Origin: Calothrix parasitica NIES-267
GTDB taxonomy: Bacteria > Cyanobacteriota > Cyanobacteriia > Cyanobacteriales > Nostocaceae
NCBI RefSeq assembly: GCF_002368095.1
Contig: NZ_AP018227.1
Location: 3,760,047 to 3,824,046 of the forward strand
DNA length: 64,000 nucleotides
Reading direction: 5' to 3'
In this document: positions 18,893 to 29,342 of the stretch, piece after piece
Position numbering within the stretch: position 1 is the stretch's first letter
Layout: each line of letters begins with the position of its first letter
Made by a program: the position numbers and the translations under genes
The notes under the pieces: generated by a model
Told to the model about the DNA's origin: nothing
The model's input: the letters and a program-made list of their open reading frames with translations, nothing else
Database searches by the model: none

Positions 18893-20026
18893 TTACGCGG
18901 CTTTTGGAGTTTTGGAGTAAACAACTCCCTCATAAAAACTTTCTAGCTGACGGGTCGCAGCAGACCATCCCCAACGCTCCGCTTCTTGACGAGCATTTTG
19001 ACGGATAACTTCTCGCTCTTGATTTTCTCCTAAAAGACGCAGTGTTGCAGCTATAGCACCTGCATCATCGGATTTCGGCTCGAAAAGATATCCATTCACT
19101 CCATCTGTAACAATATCTGGAATACCTCCAGAACGTGCTGCAACTACAGGACATCCAGCTGCCATCGCTTCTAACAATACCAATCCTAATGTTTCAGTAC
19201 GAGAAGGAAACACAAAAGCATCAGCGCTAGCAAAAGCTGAAGCCAAATCCGCTCCTGTAAGATACCCCACAAAAAAAGTATTTGTCCCCGAAAAGTGTTT
19301 TTCCAAAGCTTCGCGATGAGGACCATCTCCAACCAAGGCCAATCTAGCTTCAGGAATACCTTCTAGAATTGGCTTAATCCGCTCAATTTCTTTTTCAGCG
19401 GACAAACGTCCTACGTAAAGCAATAAAGGACTTTCTGGATGATTTCGCGACAGATGCTGGCGCATTTCGTCACTAATCAGGCTTGGATGAAATAGTTCTG
19501 TATCAACTCCTCGTTGCCATAAATCTACACGCTCAATACCATGAGCAGTCAATTCTTTTACCATTGCCGTTGAAGTACATAGATTTAAAGCAGCTTGATT
19601 GTGACCTGCCTTAAGTAACTCCCAAAGTAACCCTTCTAGCATTCCCAAACCGTAATGTTGCAGATATTGCGGTAAGTGAGTATGATAGGAAGCTACTAAA
19701 GGAATGTTATGTATTTTACTATGAATAATCCCAGCTAAGCCTAAGACTGCCGGGTTGACTACATGAATAATATCTGGGTTAAATTCCTCTAACACCTCAC
19801 CAATAGCCGGACGAGGTAATGCTAATGTCAATTCTGGATACATCGGTAGAGGGAAACCAGAAATTCCATAAATTTTAGCTCCCTTGTATTCCGTCATCCC
19901 ACCATCTGGACAAATTACTAATACTTGGTTGCCATGACGCTGCAAATGTTCGACGGTATGACGAAGACGAGTTACAATTCCGTCAACTTTAGGTAAAAAT
20001 GTTTCTGTAAATAAGGCAATTCTCAT
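18893..20026 (-). CDS. sqdX: Sulfoquinovosyldiacylglycerol synthase
   Basis: The 377-residue protein is a family 4 glycosyltransferase. It starts MRIALFTETFLPKVDGIVTRL, has SYHTHLPQYLQHYGL and LWQRGVDTELFHP, and ends its donor-binding site with SRTETLGLVLLEAMAAGCPVVAARSGGIPDIV. These blocks fit SqdX/SQD2, which moves sulfoquinovose from UDP-sulfoquinovose to diacylglycerol to make the thylakoid lipid SQDG. Its neighbour upstream on the same strand is sqdB, which makes that donor, and this secures the call. The 313-base gap may allow separate control. Confidence 0.93.
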   Translation of the reverse strand: MRIALFTETFLPKVDGIVTRLRHTVEHLQRHGNQVLVICPDGGMTEYKGAKIYGISGFPLPMYPELTLALPRPAIGEVLEEFNPDIIHVVNPAVLGLAGIIHSKIHNIPLVASYHTHLPQYLQHYGLGMLEGLLWELLKAGHNQAALNLCTSTAMVKELTAHGIERVDLWQRGVDTELFHPSLISDEMRQHLSRNHPESPLLLYVGRLSAEKEIERIKPILEGIPEARLALVGDGPHREALEKHFSGTNTFFVGYLTGADLASAFASADAFVFPSRTETLGLVLLEAMAAGCPVVAARSGGIPDIVTDGVNGYLFEPKSDDAGAIAATLRLLGENQEREVIRQNARQEAERWGWSAATRQLESFYEGVVYSKTPKAA

Positions 20027-20339
20027 ACAAAATTATTCACTATACGCAAGGTAGCAGGACAATTGCATTTCGCACCGTTGGCAAAAATGTAGATTTTTGA
20101 AAAGGGATATTGCGAGAAGCAATCATAATTATTAATATTGCCGAATATCTTCGTCACAAAAGAATACAAATAAGCTGAAAACTTTAATCTGACTTGAATA
20201 AAATTCAAATCAAATGTCATAACAGACAAACTGTTTGATGCTAATCGCTAGCTATGAAGCGATTAAGAAATTTTAGTAGCTAGCCATTAGCCCGAAAAGC
20301 TTTATAGCTAAAAAACTAACTACTAAAAATTCATTATCC
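20027..20339. other. Spacer between sqdB and sqdX
   Basis: This AT-rich spacer has overlapping imperfect dyads around 20250-20300, such as AATCGCT...AGCGATT and GCTAGC repeats. No gene is convincing. It may hold a sqdX promoter. Confidence 0.5.
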
Positions 20340-21856
<1,517 letters not shown>

Positions 21857-22210
21857 ATGAGTTATATGCAAGCTAAGCAAAAAGTTACTTTGTATCTATC
21901 CCCCGAACTGCACAAAAGTTTGAAAATACGTTCAGCAGTTGAGAGCGAACCAATGTCAGAGCTTGCCGAGCGTGCCCTCGTATTTTATCTGGCGAATTCC
22001 GAATTAGTAGATGAAGTCGAAGGTTCTTACGGAAGAACTCACAGGGTTTACTCATGTCCTAACTGCGAAAGTTCACTAGTCTTGCGTGAAGGGGAGTTGG
22101 TTGCTTTAGGCAATCAGCCAGGAGTTATTGGTAAAGATGTTTCTGCCACCGAGACAGAACAAGATAGCGAGGTTAATCAAGAAGACTCCGAAAAGTTGGT
22201 TGCTTGTTGA
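21857..22210 (+). CDS. Ribbon-helix-helix protein with zinc ribbon
   Basis: The 117-residue product starts with a CopG/Arc-like ribbon-helix-helix: KVTLYLSPELHKSLKIRSAVESEPMSELAERALVFYL. A single-knuckle YSCPNCESSLVLREGE follows at about residues 68-83 and could bind zinc with another Cys pair; only one CxxC is visible. The tail is acidic. It probably binds DNA. It is 108 bases upstream of ycf46 on the same strand, so the pair may be an operon with this protein as local regulator. The target is not known. Confidence 0.75.
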   Translation: MSYMQAKQKVTLYLSPELHKSLKIRSAVESEPMSELAERALVFYLANSELVDEVEGSYGRTHRVYSCPNCESSLVLREGELVALGNQPGVIGKDVSATETEQDSEVNQEDSEKLVAC

Positions 22211-22318
22211 CCGAGCGCGAATTATGAATAGTTAAATAAATTCATAATTCTGTCTTTGCCGAAATTTAAAATGATGAACGATGTCTGTAGTGTCTTTAGG
22301 TCTCAAGTAGGTTGATAT

Positions 22319-23830
22319 ATGAAAGAAGAGCTCAGTATACTAATTCAAGCTCAATATCCCTTAATCTACCTTGTTACCTCCGAGGAAGAGCGGGCCGAGC
22401 AAGCAATTTATTCCATCGCTCAATCTTCAAAGCCGCAGCGTCGATTGTATGTTTGGACTGTAACCCACGGAATTGTGGAGTATGGTCAGGGTCGGAGCGT
22501 AACTCAACACAATACTGTTTCTCCAGAAGCGGCGATTGAGTGGATAATTCGCCAGAAAGAACCTGGTATATTTGTTCTAAAAGATTTACATCCGTTTATT
22601 GATGCACCCGCAACAACTCGGTCTTTACGAGATGCTATTGCCAGCTTCAAAGGTACTCAAAAAAATATAGTTTTGATGTCACCAGTGCAGCAGGTTCCCA
22701 TCGAGTTAGAAAAAGAAGTTGTGGTACTTGATTTCCCACTGCCAAATATGTCTGACTTGAATAAAGTTCTTGACAGTCATATAGGTCAACAAAATGCACG
22801 AAGATTAACAACTGAAGCAAGGGAAAAGTTACTAAGGGCAGCTTTAGGATTAACCAGAGATGAAGCACAGAAGGTATATCGCAAAGCTCAGGTAACTAAA
22901 AAGCAGCTAACGGAAAAAGAAGTAGATATAGTTTTATCCGAGAAGAAACAGCTTATCCGACGCAATGGAATATTAGAGTACATTGAAGAGGATGAAACCC
23001 TTGAAGCTGTTGGTGGTTTGGAAGAGTTAAAAAGTTGGTTGACCCAACGCTCTGATGCTTTCACGGAGAAGGCAAGAGAGTATGGTTTACCGCAACCGAA
23101 AGGAATGTTAATTCTTGGGGTTCCGGGTTGTGGAAAGTCTTTAATAGCAAAAACCACTTCAAAACTATGGGGATTACCGATATTACGTTTAGATATGGGT
23201 CGAGTCTACGATGGCTCAATGGTAGGACGAAGTGAAGCCAATCTGCGTAATGCTTTAAAAACAGCAGAATCAATTTCTCCAGCAATATTATTTATTGATG
23301 AGTTGGATAAGTCGTTTGCTGGTAGCTCTGGTTCTGGCGATTCTGATGGAGGAACCTCCAGCCGAATATTTGGATCTTTCTTAACCTGGATGCAAGAGAA
23401 GAAATCACCCGTGTTCGTAATGGCTACAGCAAACAGGGTTGAGCGCTTGCCAGGAGAGTTTTTAAGAAAAGGTAGATTTGACGAAATTTTCTTTGTGGAT
23501 TTGCCTACATCTCAGGAACGGCAAGATATTTTCACAATCCACTTAACAAAGCGTCGTAAAGACATCACCAGATTCGATTTGGAACAGTTATCCAAGATGT
23601 CTGATGGCTTTTCTGGGGCAGAAATTGAACAAGCAATAGTAGCGGCAATGTATGAAGCTTTTGCCCAAGACCGCGAGTTCACCCAGCTAGATATTATTGC
23701 TGCACTCAAAGCGACTTTACCGCTGTCTCGAACGATGCAAGAACAAGTCACTGCGCTTCGAGACTGGGCGAGACAGCGAGCGCGTCCAGCAGCAGCCTCC
23801 GTCGCTGAATATCAGCGAATGGAGTTTTAA
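22319..23830 (+). CDS. ycf46: AAA+ ATPase, Ycf46 family
   Basis: The 503-residue protein has a Ycf46-type N-terminal domain (LIQAQYPLIYLVTSEEERAE...YVWTVTHG) and a C-terminal AAA+ module. Walker A is GVPGCGKSL, Walker B is ILFIDELDK, and the second region of homology is NRVERLPGEFLRKGRFDEIFFVDLP with arginine fingers. Ycf46 is widespread in cyanobacteria and some plastids; in Synechocystis the homologue has been linked to inorganic carbon use. The molecular role is unclear. It follows the RHH protein and precedes ycf35. Confidence 0.9.
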   Translation: MKEELSILIQAQYPLIYLVTSEEERAEQAIYSIAQSSKPQRRLYVWTVTHGIVEYGQGRSVTQHNTVSPEAAIEWIIRQKEPGIFVLKDLHPFIDAPATTRSLRDAIASFKGTQKNIVLMSPVQQVPIELEKEVVVLDFPLPNMSDLNKVLDSHIGQQNARRLTTEAREKLLRAALGLTRDEAQKVYRKAQVTKKQLTEKEVDIVLSEKKQLIRRNGILEYIEEDETLEAVGGLEELKSWLTQRSDAFTEKAREYGLPQPKGMLILGVPGCGKSLIAKTTSKLWGLPILRLDMGRVYDGSMVGRSEANLRNALKTAESISPAILFIDELDKSFAGSSGSGDSDGGTSSRIFGSFLTWMQEKKSPVFVMATANRVERLPGEFLRKGRFDEIFFVDLPTSQERQDIFTIHLTKRRKDITRFDLEQLSKMSDGFSGAEIEQAIVAAMYEAFAQDREFTQLDIIAALKATLPLSRTMQEQVTALRDWARQRARPAAASVAEYQRMEF

Positions 23831-23888
23831 AAAGCTTTCTCCTGTTAATTCAGGAGCAAAGGCTAGCGAACCCAAAGCTAGCAAATAA

Positions 23889-23925
23889 AAAAACCGCGTA
23901 ATTATAAACGCGGCTTAGCCTAAAA
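23889..23925. terminator. Hairpin between ycf46 and ycf35
   Basis: CCGCGT pairs with ACGCGG across an 8-base loop, with an A-tract on the left. On the minus strand it would end in a U-run; on the plus strand the U-run is weak. It may reduce readthrough from ycf46 into ycf35. Confidence 0.4.
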
Positions 23926-23955
23926 AACCGTTGTCTTAATCTCAATCTTCTTTTT

Positions 23956-23960
23956 GGAGG
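23956..23960 (+). promoter_or_regulatory. Ribosome binding site for ycf35
   Basis: GGAGG lies 8 bases before the ATG at 23969. This decides the start in favour of MSHFSTLRTK over an upstream TTG. Confidence 0.8.
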
Positions 23961-23968
23961 AAACCCAA

Positions 23969-24319
23969 ATGTCTCACTTTAGCACTCTACGTACCAAAAT
24001 TACTGATTCTGAAATTCTTAAGTCTTCTTTGAGCGACTTAGGTATCACTGTTAAGTCTGAAGCTGATGTTCGTGGTTATAACGGTCAGCGCGTTCGTGCA
24101 GACATCGTTGCAGTTTTAGAAGGCGAATACGATTTAGGTTGGTCTCGCAACAGCGATGGTTCCTTCGATTTAATCGCGGATCTTTGGGGTGTTGCTAAGA
24201 AGCACAACCAAACCGAGTTAATCAACTCCATCAACCAGAAGTATGCTGTTAACAAGACTTTGACCGAAGTCAAGCAACGCGGTTTGCAAAATGCTAACGT
24301 TAAGTTGGTATTGCAATAG
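23969..24319 (+). CDS. ycf35: Ycf35 / DUF1257 protein
   Basis: The ATG at 23969 has a strong GGAGG site. The 116-residue product reads MSHFSTLRTKITDSEILKSSLSDLGITV and DIVAVLEGEYDLGWSRNSDGSFDLIADLWGV, the DUF1257/Ycf35 pattern. The family is found in cyanobacteria and algal plastids. Its function is unknown to me. The strong ribosome site and near-consensus codon use suggest good expression. It lies 138 bases downstream of ycf46 and ends at a double terminator. Confidence 0.92.
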   Translation: MSHFSTLRTKITDSEILKSSLSDLGITVKSEADVRGYNGQRVRADIVAVLEGEYDLGWSRNSDGSFDLIADLWGVAKKHNQTELINSINQKYAVNKTLTEVKQRGLQNANVKLVLQ

Positions 24320-24348
24320 AAATTTTTCTGCGCGTTCCCAAAGCTGCA

Positions 24349-24387
24349 CGGGTTGACTTAATTAAATAGGGGTTAACCCGCTTTTTT
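24349..24387 (+). terminator. Intrinsic terminator after ycf35
   Basis: CGGGTT (24349-24354) pairs with AACCCG (24375-24380), followed by C and six T. It lies 30 bases after the ycf35 stop. Confidence 0.65.
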
Positions 24388-24493
24388 CGGGATTGGGACT
24401 TACCCAGTCCCTTTTGCCTTGTTTCACTCTAAATTAAATTTAACATCTTTTAACGCAAACTTCAGTTGTCTGCAATTCAATATCAGGTTAAAG

Positions 24494-24523
24494 CCCGATT
24501 TATTCAAATAAACCGGGTTTTTT
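24494..24523 (+). terminator. Strong hairpin with T-run between ycf35 and merR
   Basis: CCCGATTTATT pairs with AATAAACCGGG with one mismatch and a 2-base loop, followed by six T on the plus strand. It ends just before the merR stop at 24528 and so separates the two convergent genes. Confidence 0.75.
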
Positions 24524-24527
24524 GGTT

Positions 24528-25340
24528 TTATTTCAAGTTTATAGGGAATTGTAATTCTGTAACGTATGAATCGTTATCTTGTTCGTTTCCACCAACGATA
24601 TAAACTTCACGGTTTGAATCAGTAATTTTGTAACCATTGCTTTCAATCCACGATAGTAAAGCAGTGTAAGCTTGATTTATGGTGTTGTAACTACCTTGAT
24701 GAACTACACAAGCAGCTTGTTCGTAACCTGGTAATTCATATACTTTTATTCGTTCGTTGATAGGAACAGTACCATCAATAGAAACAACAGCTTCTACATC
24801 TACATCAGATTCCTTATATTCTGGGTCATGTAAAATTCCCGCACAGTAATTATCTACTTTAATTCCATGTTGTTGGAAATAACCGAATAACTCTTCGTAA
24901 AGTTGCGACATCTGACTATAGTTGGGCATGATATCTCGTATTCCAGCAACTGTGATTGGTTCAATTTTTTTGATTACAACTTCATAATTTGGCATTTTGT
25001 CTTCTCTCTCTATTTGTTTAAGTCTTGCTTCTACCCGGAATAGTCGTGCTTGTTCTTCGACTAGCAATTGTTCGAGTTCCACTTGCTTGAGTCGCAACAT
25101 TCCGCGTATTTCTGTAGGTGGTAAATTCTCATCTAATAACTTGGCAATTTGTTCTAAAGAAAAGCCCAAATCTTTAAAAGCTAAGATGCGATTGAGTCGC
25201 GGTAGTTGCTGTACTGAGTAATAGCGATATCCAGTGAATTCATCTATACGAGACGGTTTGAGCAGTCCTAATTGGTCATAAAGTCGGAGTGCTTTCACTG
25301 TCACCTGACTAAGTTTGGAAAAGTCACCGATTTTAAGCAT
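24528..25340 (-). CDS. MerR-family regulator with GyrI-like effector domain
   Basis: The 270-residue protein has an N-terminal MerR winged helix (MLKIGDFSKLSQVTVKALRLYDQLGLLKPSRIDEFTGYRYY), a coiled coil (about 75-115), and a C-terminal GyrI/BmrR-like ligand domain (VVIKKIEPITVAGIRDIM...YELPGYEQAACVVHQGSYNTI...SNREVYIVGG). Such regulators untwist promoters with long spacers when they bind drugs or small hydrophobic cations. A promoter of exactly this kind lies upstream at 25453-25483, pointing at this gene, so autoregulation is likely. No efflux gene is next to it. Confidence 0.9.
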   Translation of the reverse strand: MLKIGDFSKLSQVTVKALRLYDQLGLLKPSRIDEFTGYRYYSVQQLPRLNRILAFKDLGFSLEQIAKLLDENLPPTEIRGMLRLKQVELEQLLVEEQARLFRVEARLKQIEREDKMPNYEVVIKKIEPITVAGIRDIMPNYSQMSQLYEELFGYFQQHGIKVDNYCAGILHDPEYKESDVDVEAVVSIDGTVPINERIKVYELPGYEQAACVVHQGSYNTINQAYTALLSWIESNGYKITDSNREVYIVGGNEQDNDSYVTELQFPINLK

Positions 25341-25353
25341 TTTTCTCTAAGGT

Positions 25354-25452
25354 TTAATCAATAAACAATCTAGGTATGCTTGGAACTAAAATATTTACTG
25401 CTTCGTGTTTCATAAGTAAGTAATTAATTAATTCGTCGATGTAACTTTTCAC
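25354..25452 (-). CDS. Possible 32-codon leader peptide upstream of merR
   Basis: A GTG at 25452 opens a 32-codon frame that ends 13 bases before the merR start. AGGAGG sits 9 bases before the GTG. An inner ATG would give a shorter, 19-codon product. The same AGGAGG is also half of the MerR operator dyad, so the ribosome site may be accidental. If transcription starts just after the -10 box the GTG would not be in the mRNA. A real gene is possible but unproven. Confidence 0.25.
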   Translation of the reverse strand: MKSYIDELINYLLMKHEAVNILVPSIPRLFID

Positions 25453-25483
25453 AGTAAACAACCTCCTGTAAGGGGAGAGTCAA
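25453..25483 (-). promoter_or_regulatory. MerR-type promoter/operator
   Basis: On the minus strand TTGACT (-35, 25483-25478) and TTTACT (-10, 25458-25453) are separated by 19 bases, CTCCCCTTACAGGAGGTTG. The long spacer with a CTCC...GGAG dyad between the boxes is the hallmark of MerR-family promoters. It points toward the merR gene 113 bases away. Confidence 0.75.
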
Positions 25484-25617
25484 CTGCTTTTATTTTTCTG
25501 GTTCCTTATTTCCTGTATTAGTGAAAAACAAGTTTTTTGTTTAAGTGCTGATTTATATGAGATGCTGATTAATTAAATGCTCAAGATTGTTTTAGTTAAA
25601 TTAAAATTATTTTTTAA

Positions 25618-26550
25618 ATGTCTGTTGTTTCCTCCGTCAGCGTAATCGTTCCTGCGACAACCGCGAATTTGGGTCCTGGCTTTGACTGTATTGGTGCAGC
25701 TTTAACGCTTTATAACGAATTGAAGTTTATTCGAGAAGAAATTAATCCCAATCAAAAGCTAGTTATTACAGTTACCGGAACTGAAGCAGCACGAGTAGCG
25801 ACCGATGAAAGCAATCTTGTATATCAAGCATTTACAAAATTTTTTCAACATATACAGCAAACTCCACCCTCAGTAAAAATTGAAATCAAATTAGGGGTTC
25901 CATTAGCACGTGGTTTAGGTAGCTCCGCGACAGCAATTGTTGGTGGATTAATCGGTGCTAATGTATTGACGGGTGAAATTTTAACTCCAGCCCAAATAAT
26001 GGAATTAGCTATACAAATAGAAGGACACCCAGATAACGTAGTTCCAGCACTTTTAGGTGGATGTCGTTTAGCAGCAACAAGCGATACGGGATGGGAAATT
26101 TGCGATATACCCTGGAGTAATGATGTTGTACCAGTAGTAGCAATTCCAGATTTTGAACTTTCAACCAGTGAAGCACGACGAGTATTACCCACTGAAGTTA
26201 GTCGTGGAGATGCGATTTTCAATACGGCACATTTAGGGTTGCTGTTGCGAGGATTAGAAACTGGTAATCAAAATTGGTTGCGGGCTGCTTTACAAGATAA
26301 GTTACATCAGCCCTACAGAAAAAACCTAATCGACCATTACGATGCAGTAAACGCTGCTGCTTTGTCGGCTGGTGCTTACGGTATGGTGATCAGCGGTGCG
26401 GGACCAACATTACTTGCATTAACGAATACTGCTAATTCTCAAGCTGTAGCGACAGCGATGGTTTCTGAGTGGGAGAATAAGGGAATTAAAGCACAAGTAA
26501 AAACGCTCCAAATCGATAATCGAGGAGCAAGAAGCGTCGTTCAAGGATAA
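25618..26550 (+). CDS. thrB: Homoserine kinase
   Basis: The 310-residue protein is a GHMP kinase. It starts SVSVIVPATTANLGPGFDCIGAAL and has the ATP loop GVPLARGLGSSATAIVGG (about 93-110), EGHPDNVVPALLGGC, and the GHMP C-terminal GAYGMVISGAGPTLLAL. It phosphorylates homoserine for threonine synthesis. The next gene follows after 9 bases, which suggests cotranscription. The upstream region is shared with the divergent merR gene. Confidence 0.95.
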   Translation: MSVVSSVSVIVPATTANLGPGFDCIGAALTLYNELKFIREEINPNQKLVITVTGTEAARVATDESNLVYQAFTKFFQHIQQTPPSVKIEIKLGVPLARGLGSSATAIVGGLIGANVLTGEILTPAQIMELAIQIEGHPDNVVPALLGGCRLAATSDTGWEICDIPWSNDVVPVVAIPDFELSTSEARRVLPTEVSRGDAIFNTAHLGLLLRGLETGNQNWLRAALQDKLHQPYRKNLIDHYDAVNAAALSAGAYGMVISGAGPTLLALTNTANSQAVATAMVSEWENKGIKAQVKTLQIDNRGARSVVQG

Positions 26551-26559
26551 AAAGCAATT

Positions 26560-27078
26560 ATGCAAGATATTAGAGCAGAAATTGCGGTGATTCGCTCTCA
26601 AATTAATCAACTACGCCGAGAAGGTGCTTCTCTTTGCGTAAATATTACGCCTTCTGAAGATGATGATAGTTCACCTCAAGCAATAGCAGAAGCTTATCGC
26701 CGTCAAGCAAGAGAAAATCCTCAATTGTTTGCTGAGCTTAAGGGAATAGATGACGCAATAACAGCTTTAGAATTTCAACTAGCAGAAAAAGAAAATCGGC
26801 TAAAAAAATCTCGTTCGGGATATATAACCCGTCTTTCCGAGCAAATAGAACAATTGGAAGAAGCTAAAACAAAAGCTAAAACTCATGCAGAGCGCATAAA
26901 TCAGCTAGCAGCAGAACTAGCGACAGAAATCCACAGCCTTAAAACTTGTGCTGACAATCTAACTCCACTTTACTGGCAAGTTTATTACAAACCGTTTATC
27001 ACTGGCTTTAAAACTATCTCAGTTCCTTACGTTCGCTCCGACGGAGATGTTTGGACGATTGTTAATCGGGTTGTTTGA
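26560..27078 (+). CDS. Coiled-coil protein of unknown function
   Basis: The 172-residue product is not recognised. It is highly charged and helical. Heptad-like stretches run over residues 1-25 and 60-130 (FQLAEKENRLKKSRSGYITRLSEQIEQLEEAKTKAKTHAERI). The end, LYWQVYYKPFITGFKTISVPYVRSDGDVWTIVNRVV, looks globular. There is no signal peptide or membrane segment. It begins 9 bases after thrB and is probably cotranscribed with it, which says nothing firm about function. Confidence 0.75.
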   Translation: MQDIRAEIAVIRSQINQLRREGASLCVNITPSEDDDSSPQAIAEAYRRQARENPQLFAELKGIDDAITALEFQLAEKENRLKKSRSGYITRLSEQIEQLEEAKTKAKTHAERINQLAAELATEIHSLKTCADNLTPLYWQVYYKPFITGFKTISVPYVRSDGDVWTIVNRVV

Positions 27079-27375
27079 TTGGGAAGCAAGGAATAAAGAA
27101 CGTTAATAATCTTCAGCTTATAAATATTATCTGTTCGGAGAAAAGACTTCTTCCCTTTTATTCATATATATCTATCTTCTTGGTTAACCATTGAAAAACT
27201 TTACTAATTTTCAACCCTCGCAAGATAGGGTTATTGTTACAAATTGCAACGGTAGCAGTAGTTACTGCTGTTTGTTTCGTTAACAAAAATTTATATTAAT
27301 GATACAAATTACGATTTTTTTGAGTATTTATTACTAAAAAATGCCTAAATTTTCATTTTATAGGGGTAAATTCTG

Positions 27376-27405
27376 TTTACAAAACTATAGAATGCTTAAT
27401 ATAAT
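27376..27405 (+). promoter_or_regulatory. Possible sigma-70 promoter for ndhD
   Basis: TTTACA at 27376-27381 and TATAAT at 27400-27405 are 18 bases apart and lie 37 bases before the ndhD ATG. The rest of the 360-base region between 27079 and 27442 is AT-rich without a gene. Confidence 0.45.
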
Positions 27406-27442
27406 GTAAACATTAAGAGAAATTGTAAAACGATTGTCAGTA

Positions 27443-29050
27443 ATGAGCGAATTCCCTTGGCTAACTTCTATAATCTTGTTGCCCCTAGTAGCAGCATTGG
27501 TCATTCCCGTAGTTCCCGATAAAGATGGCAAAACCGTCCGTTGGTTTGGCTTGAGCGTAGCGATGGCGGACTTTGCATTAATGATTTGTGCCTTTTGGCA
27601 GAATTATGATTTTCAGAACGCATCATTCCAATTAGTTGAAAAATACGCTTGGGTACCTCAGTTAGGTTTAAATTGGTCTGTGGCAGTTGACGGTTTGTCA
27701 ATGCCTTTGATTTTATTAACAGGTTTAATTAATACTTTGGCGATTTTTGCGGCTTGGAGAGTCACAAATAAGCCACGTTTATTTTATAGTTTGATGATGG
27801 TGATGTACGCCGCTCAGGTAGGCGTATTCGTCGCTCAAGATTTATTAATGTTCTTCTTAATGTGGGAAATTGAGTTGGTTCCCGTATACCTGCTGATTTC
27901 CATTTGGGGAGGACCAAAACGTCGCTATGCGGCTACTAAATTTATTCTTTATACTGCAGCAGCTTCAATATTTATCTTAGTAGCAGCCTTTGGATTGGCA
28001 TTTTACGGCGATACCGTGACATTTGATATGGCAGCCTTGGGAATGAAGCAATATCCCAAAGCGCTTGAAATGCTTGCTTATGCTGGTTTCTTGATTGCTT
28101 TCGGTGTAAAGTTACCAATCTTCCCTCTTCATACTTGGTTACCAGATGCTCACGGTGAAGCTTCTGCACCAGGTTCGATGATTTTGGCAGGTGTATTGTT
28201 AAAAATGGGTGGTTATGCATTAATCCGCATCAACATGGAAATGCTGCCCAATGCTCACGTTGTTTTTGCTCCCGTATTAATAATCTTGGGTGTAGTAAAC
28301 ATTATTTACGGTGCTTGCTGTGCATTCGCACAAACCAACTTAAAGCGTCGTTTGGCTTACTCCTCAATCGCTCACATGGGCTTTGTATTAATCGGAATCG
28401 CTTCCTACACCGAAATTGGTATGAGCGGTGCGATGCTACAAATGATTTCCCACGGTTTGATTGCAGCTTCATTATTCTTCCTCTCCGGAGTAACTTACGA
28501 GCGCAGCCACACCTTAGACATGGATAAAATGGGTGGTATGGCGAAAGTAATGCCAAGAACCTTTGCTTTGTACACTGCTGGTGCGATGGCTTCCTTAGCA
28601 TTACCAGGAATGAGCGGTTTTGTTGGAGAATTGATGGTATTCCTTGGTATGTCTAGCAGCGACGTTTACAGTTCTAGCTTTAAGGTTGTAGTCGTATTGT
28701 TAAGCGCTGTAGGCGTAATTTTGACTCCAATTTATCTACTATCTTTATTAAGACAGGTATTTTACGGTAAGCAGAACGAAGAATTACATTTGGATGCAGT
28801 AGTACCTGATGTAAAACCCCGCGAACTTTTCATTACCGCTTGTTTATTACTTCCAATTATCGGTATCGGTTTATATCCGAAATTGGCGACACAAACTTAT
28901 GATGTGAAGACACAAGAATTAGCAGCTAATGCACGTGAAGCACTACCAGTAGTAGCATCCGAGCAACCATCAAGCTTGTATTCACAAATTTTTCTTACAC
29001 CAACAGTAGCTGATTCAAATGTTGCTGGTTTGGTTGATATTGCAAAATAA
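27443..29050 (+). CDS. ndhD: NAD(P)H dehydrogenase (NDH-1) subunit NdhD
   Basis: The ATG at 27443 gives 535 residues (a TTG three codons upstream is less likely). The protein is a NuoM/NdhD-type antiporter-like subunit with about 14 membrane segments. Blocks include [50 protein letters not shown] (with the conserved Lys before it), and [19 protein letters not shown]. In cyanobacteria it belongs to the proton-pumping arm of NDH-1 in the thylakoid, which serves respiration and cyclic electron flow. I cannot say from motifs alone which paralogue (D1/D2 or the CO2-uptake forms) it is. Confidence 0.93.
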   Translation: MSEFPWLTSIILLPLVAALVIPVVPDKDGKTVRWFGLSVAMADFALMICAFWQNYDFQNASFQLVEKYAWVPQLGLNWSVAVDGLSMPLILLTGLINTLAIFAAWRVTNKPRLFYSLMMVMYAAQVGVFVAQDLLMFFLMWEIELVPVYLLISIWGGPKRRYAATKFILYTAAASIFILVAAFGLAFYGDTVTFDMAALGMKQYPKALEMLAYAGFLIAFGVKLPIFPLHTWLPDAHGEASAPGSMILAGVLLKMGGYALIRINMEMLPNAHVVFAPVLIILGVVNIIYGACCAFAQTNLKRRLAYSSIAHMGFVLIGIASYTEIGMSGAMLQMISHGLIAASLFFLSGVTYERSHTLDMDKMGGMAKVMPRTFALYTAGAMASLALPGMSGFVGELMVFLGMSSSDVYSSSFKVVVVLLSAVGVILTPIYLLSLLRQVFYGKQNEELHLDAVVPDVKPRELFITACLLLPIIGIGLYPKLATQTYDVKTQELAANAREALPVVASEQPSSLYSQIFLTPTVADSNVAGLVDIAK

Positions 29051-29100
29051 TTAAGTACGAAATTCCGGGCTGGTGCTATTAAATCGTTGTAGAAATATTT

Positions 29101-29135
29101 GGTGGGGGTGATGATGCATCACCCCCATTAATTTT
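29101..29135 (+). terminator. Terminator hairpin after ndhD
   Basis: GGGGGTGAT (29104-29112) pairs with ATCACCCCC (29118-29126) over a 5-base loop, then ATTAATTTT. It lies about 50 bases after the ndhD stop. Confidence 0.65.
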
Positions 29136-29203
29136 GGTTAGTTGTTAGTAGATAGTTGATAGTTGTAAAGCTTTGAATCAAAACAATAATGTGCTTAATA
29201 ATT

Positions 29204-29276
29204 TTTGTAGGGTGTGTGACGGGGCTAATAAACTATCTACGAAGTTATAAATTACCAGAAGCGCGTCACGCACCAT
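29204..29276. repeat. 73-bp inverted-repeat copy A beside the CHAT gene
   Basis: TTTGTAGGGTGTGTGACG...CGCGTCACGCACCAT is nearly identical to the reverse complement of 32985-33056. Each copy is also an imperfect hairpin, with GTGTGTGACG against CGTCACGCAC. Copy A lies 67 bases after the stop of the CHAT gene. Confidence 0.85.
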
Positions 29277-29342
29277 CTGTAAATTAGTAGTTGTTCGTGC
29301 TTGCACTACATATTTGGCGCTAAAGCGCAACTACGAACGAAC

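Noticed and set aside
20023-20229. 68-codon frame between sqdX and sqdB
   Set aside because: Composition is unlike the neighbours, there is no ribosome site, and it overlaps the sqdX start; more likely spacer.
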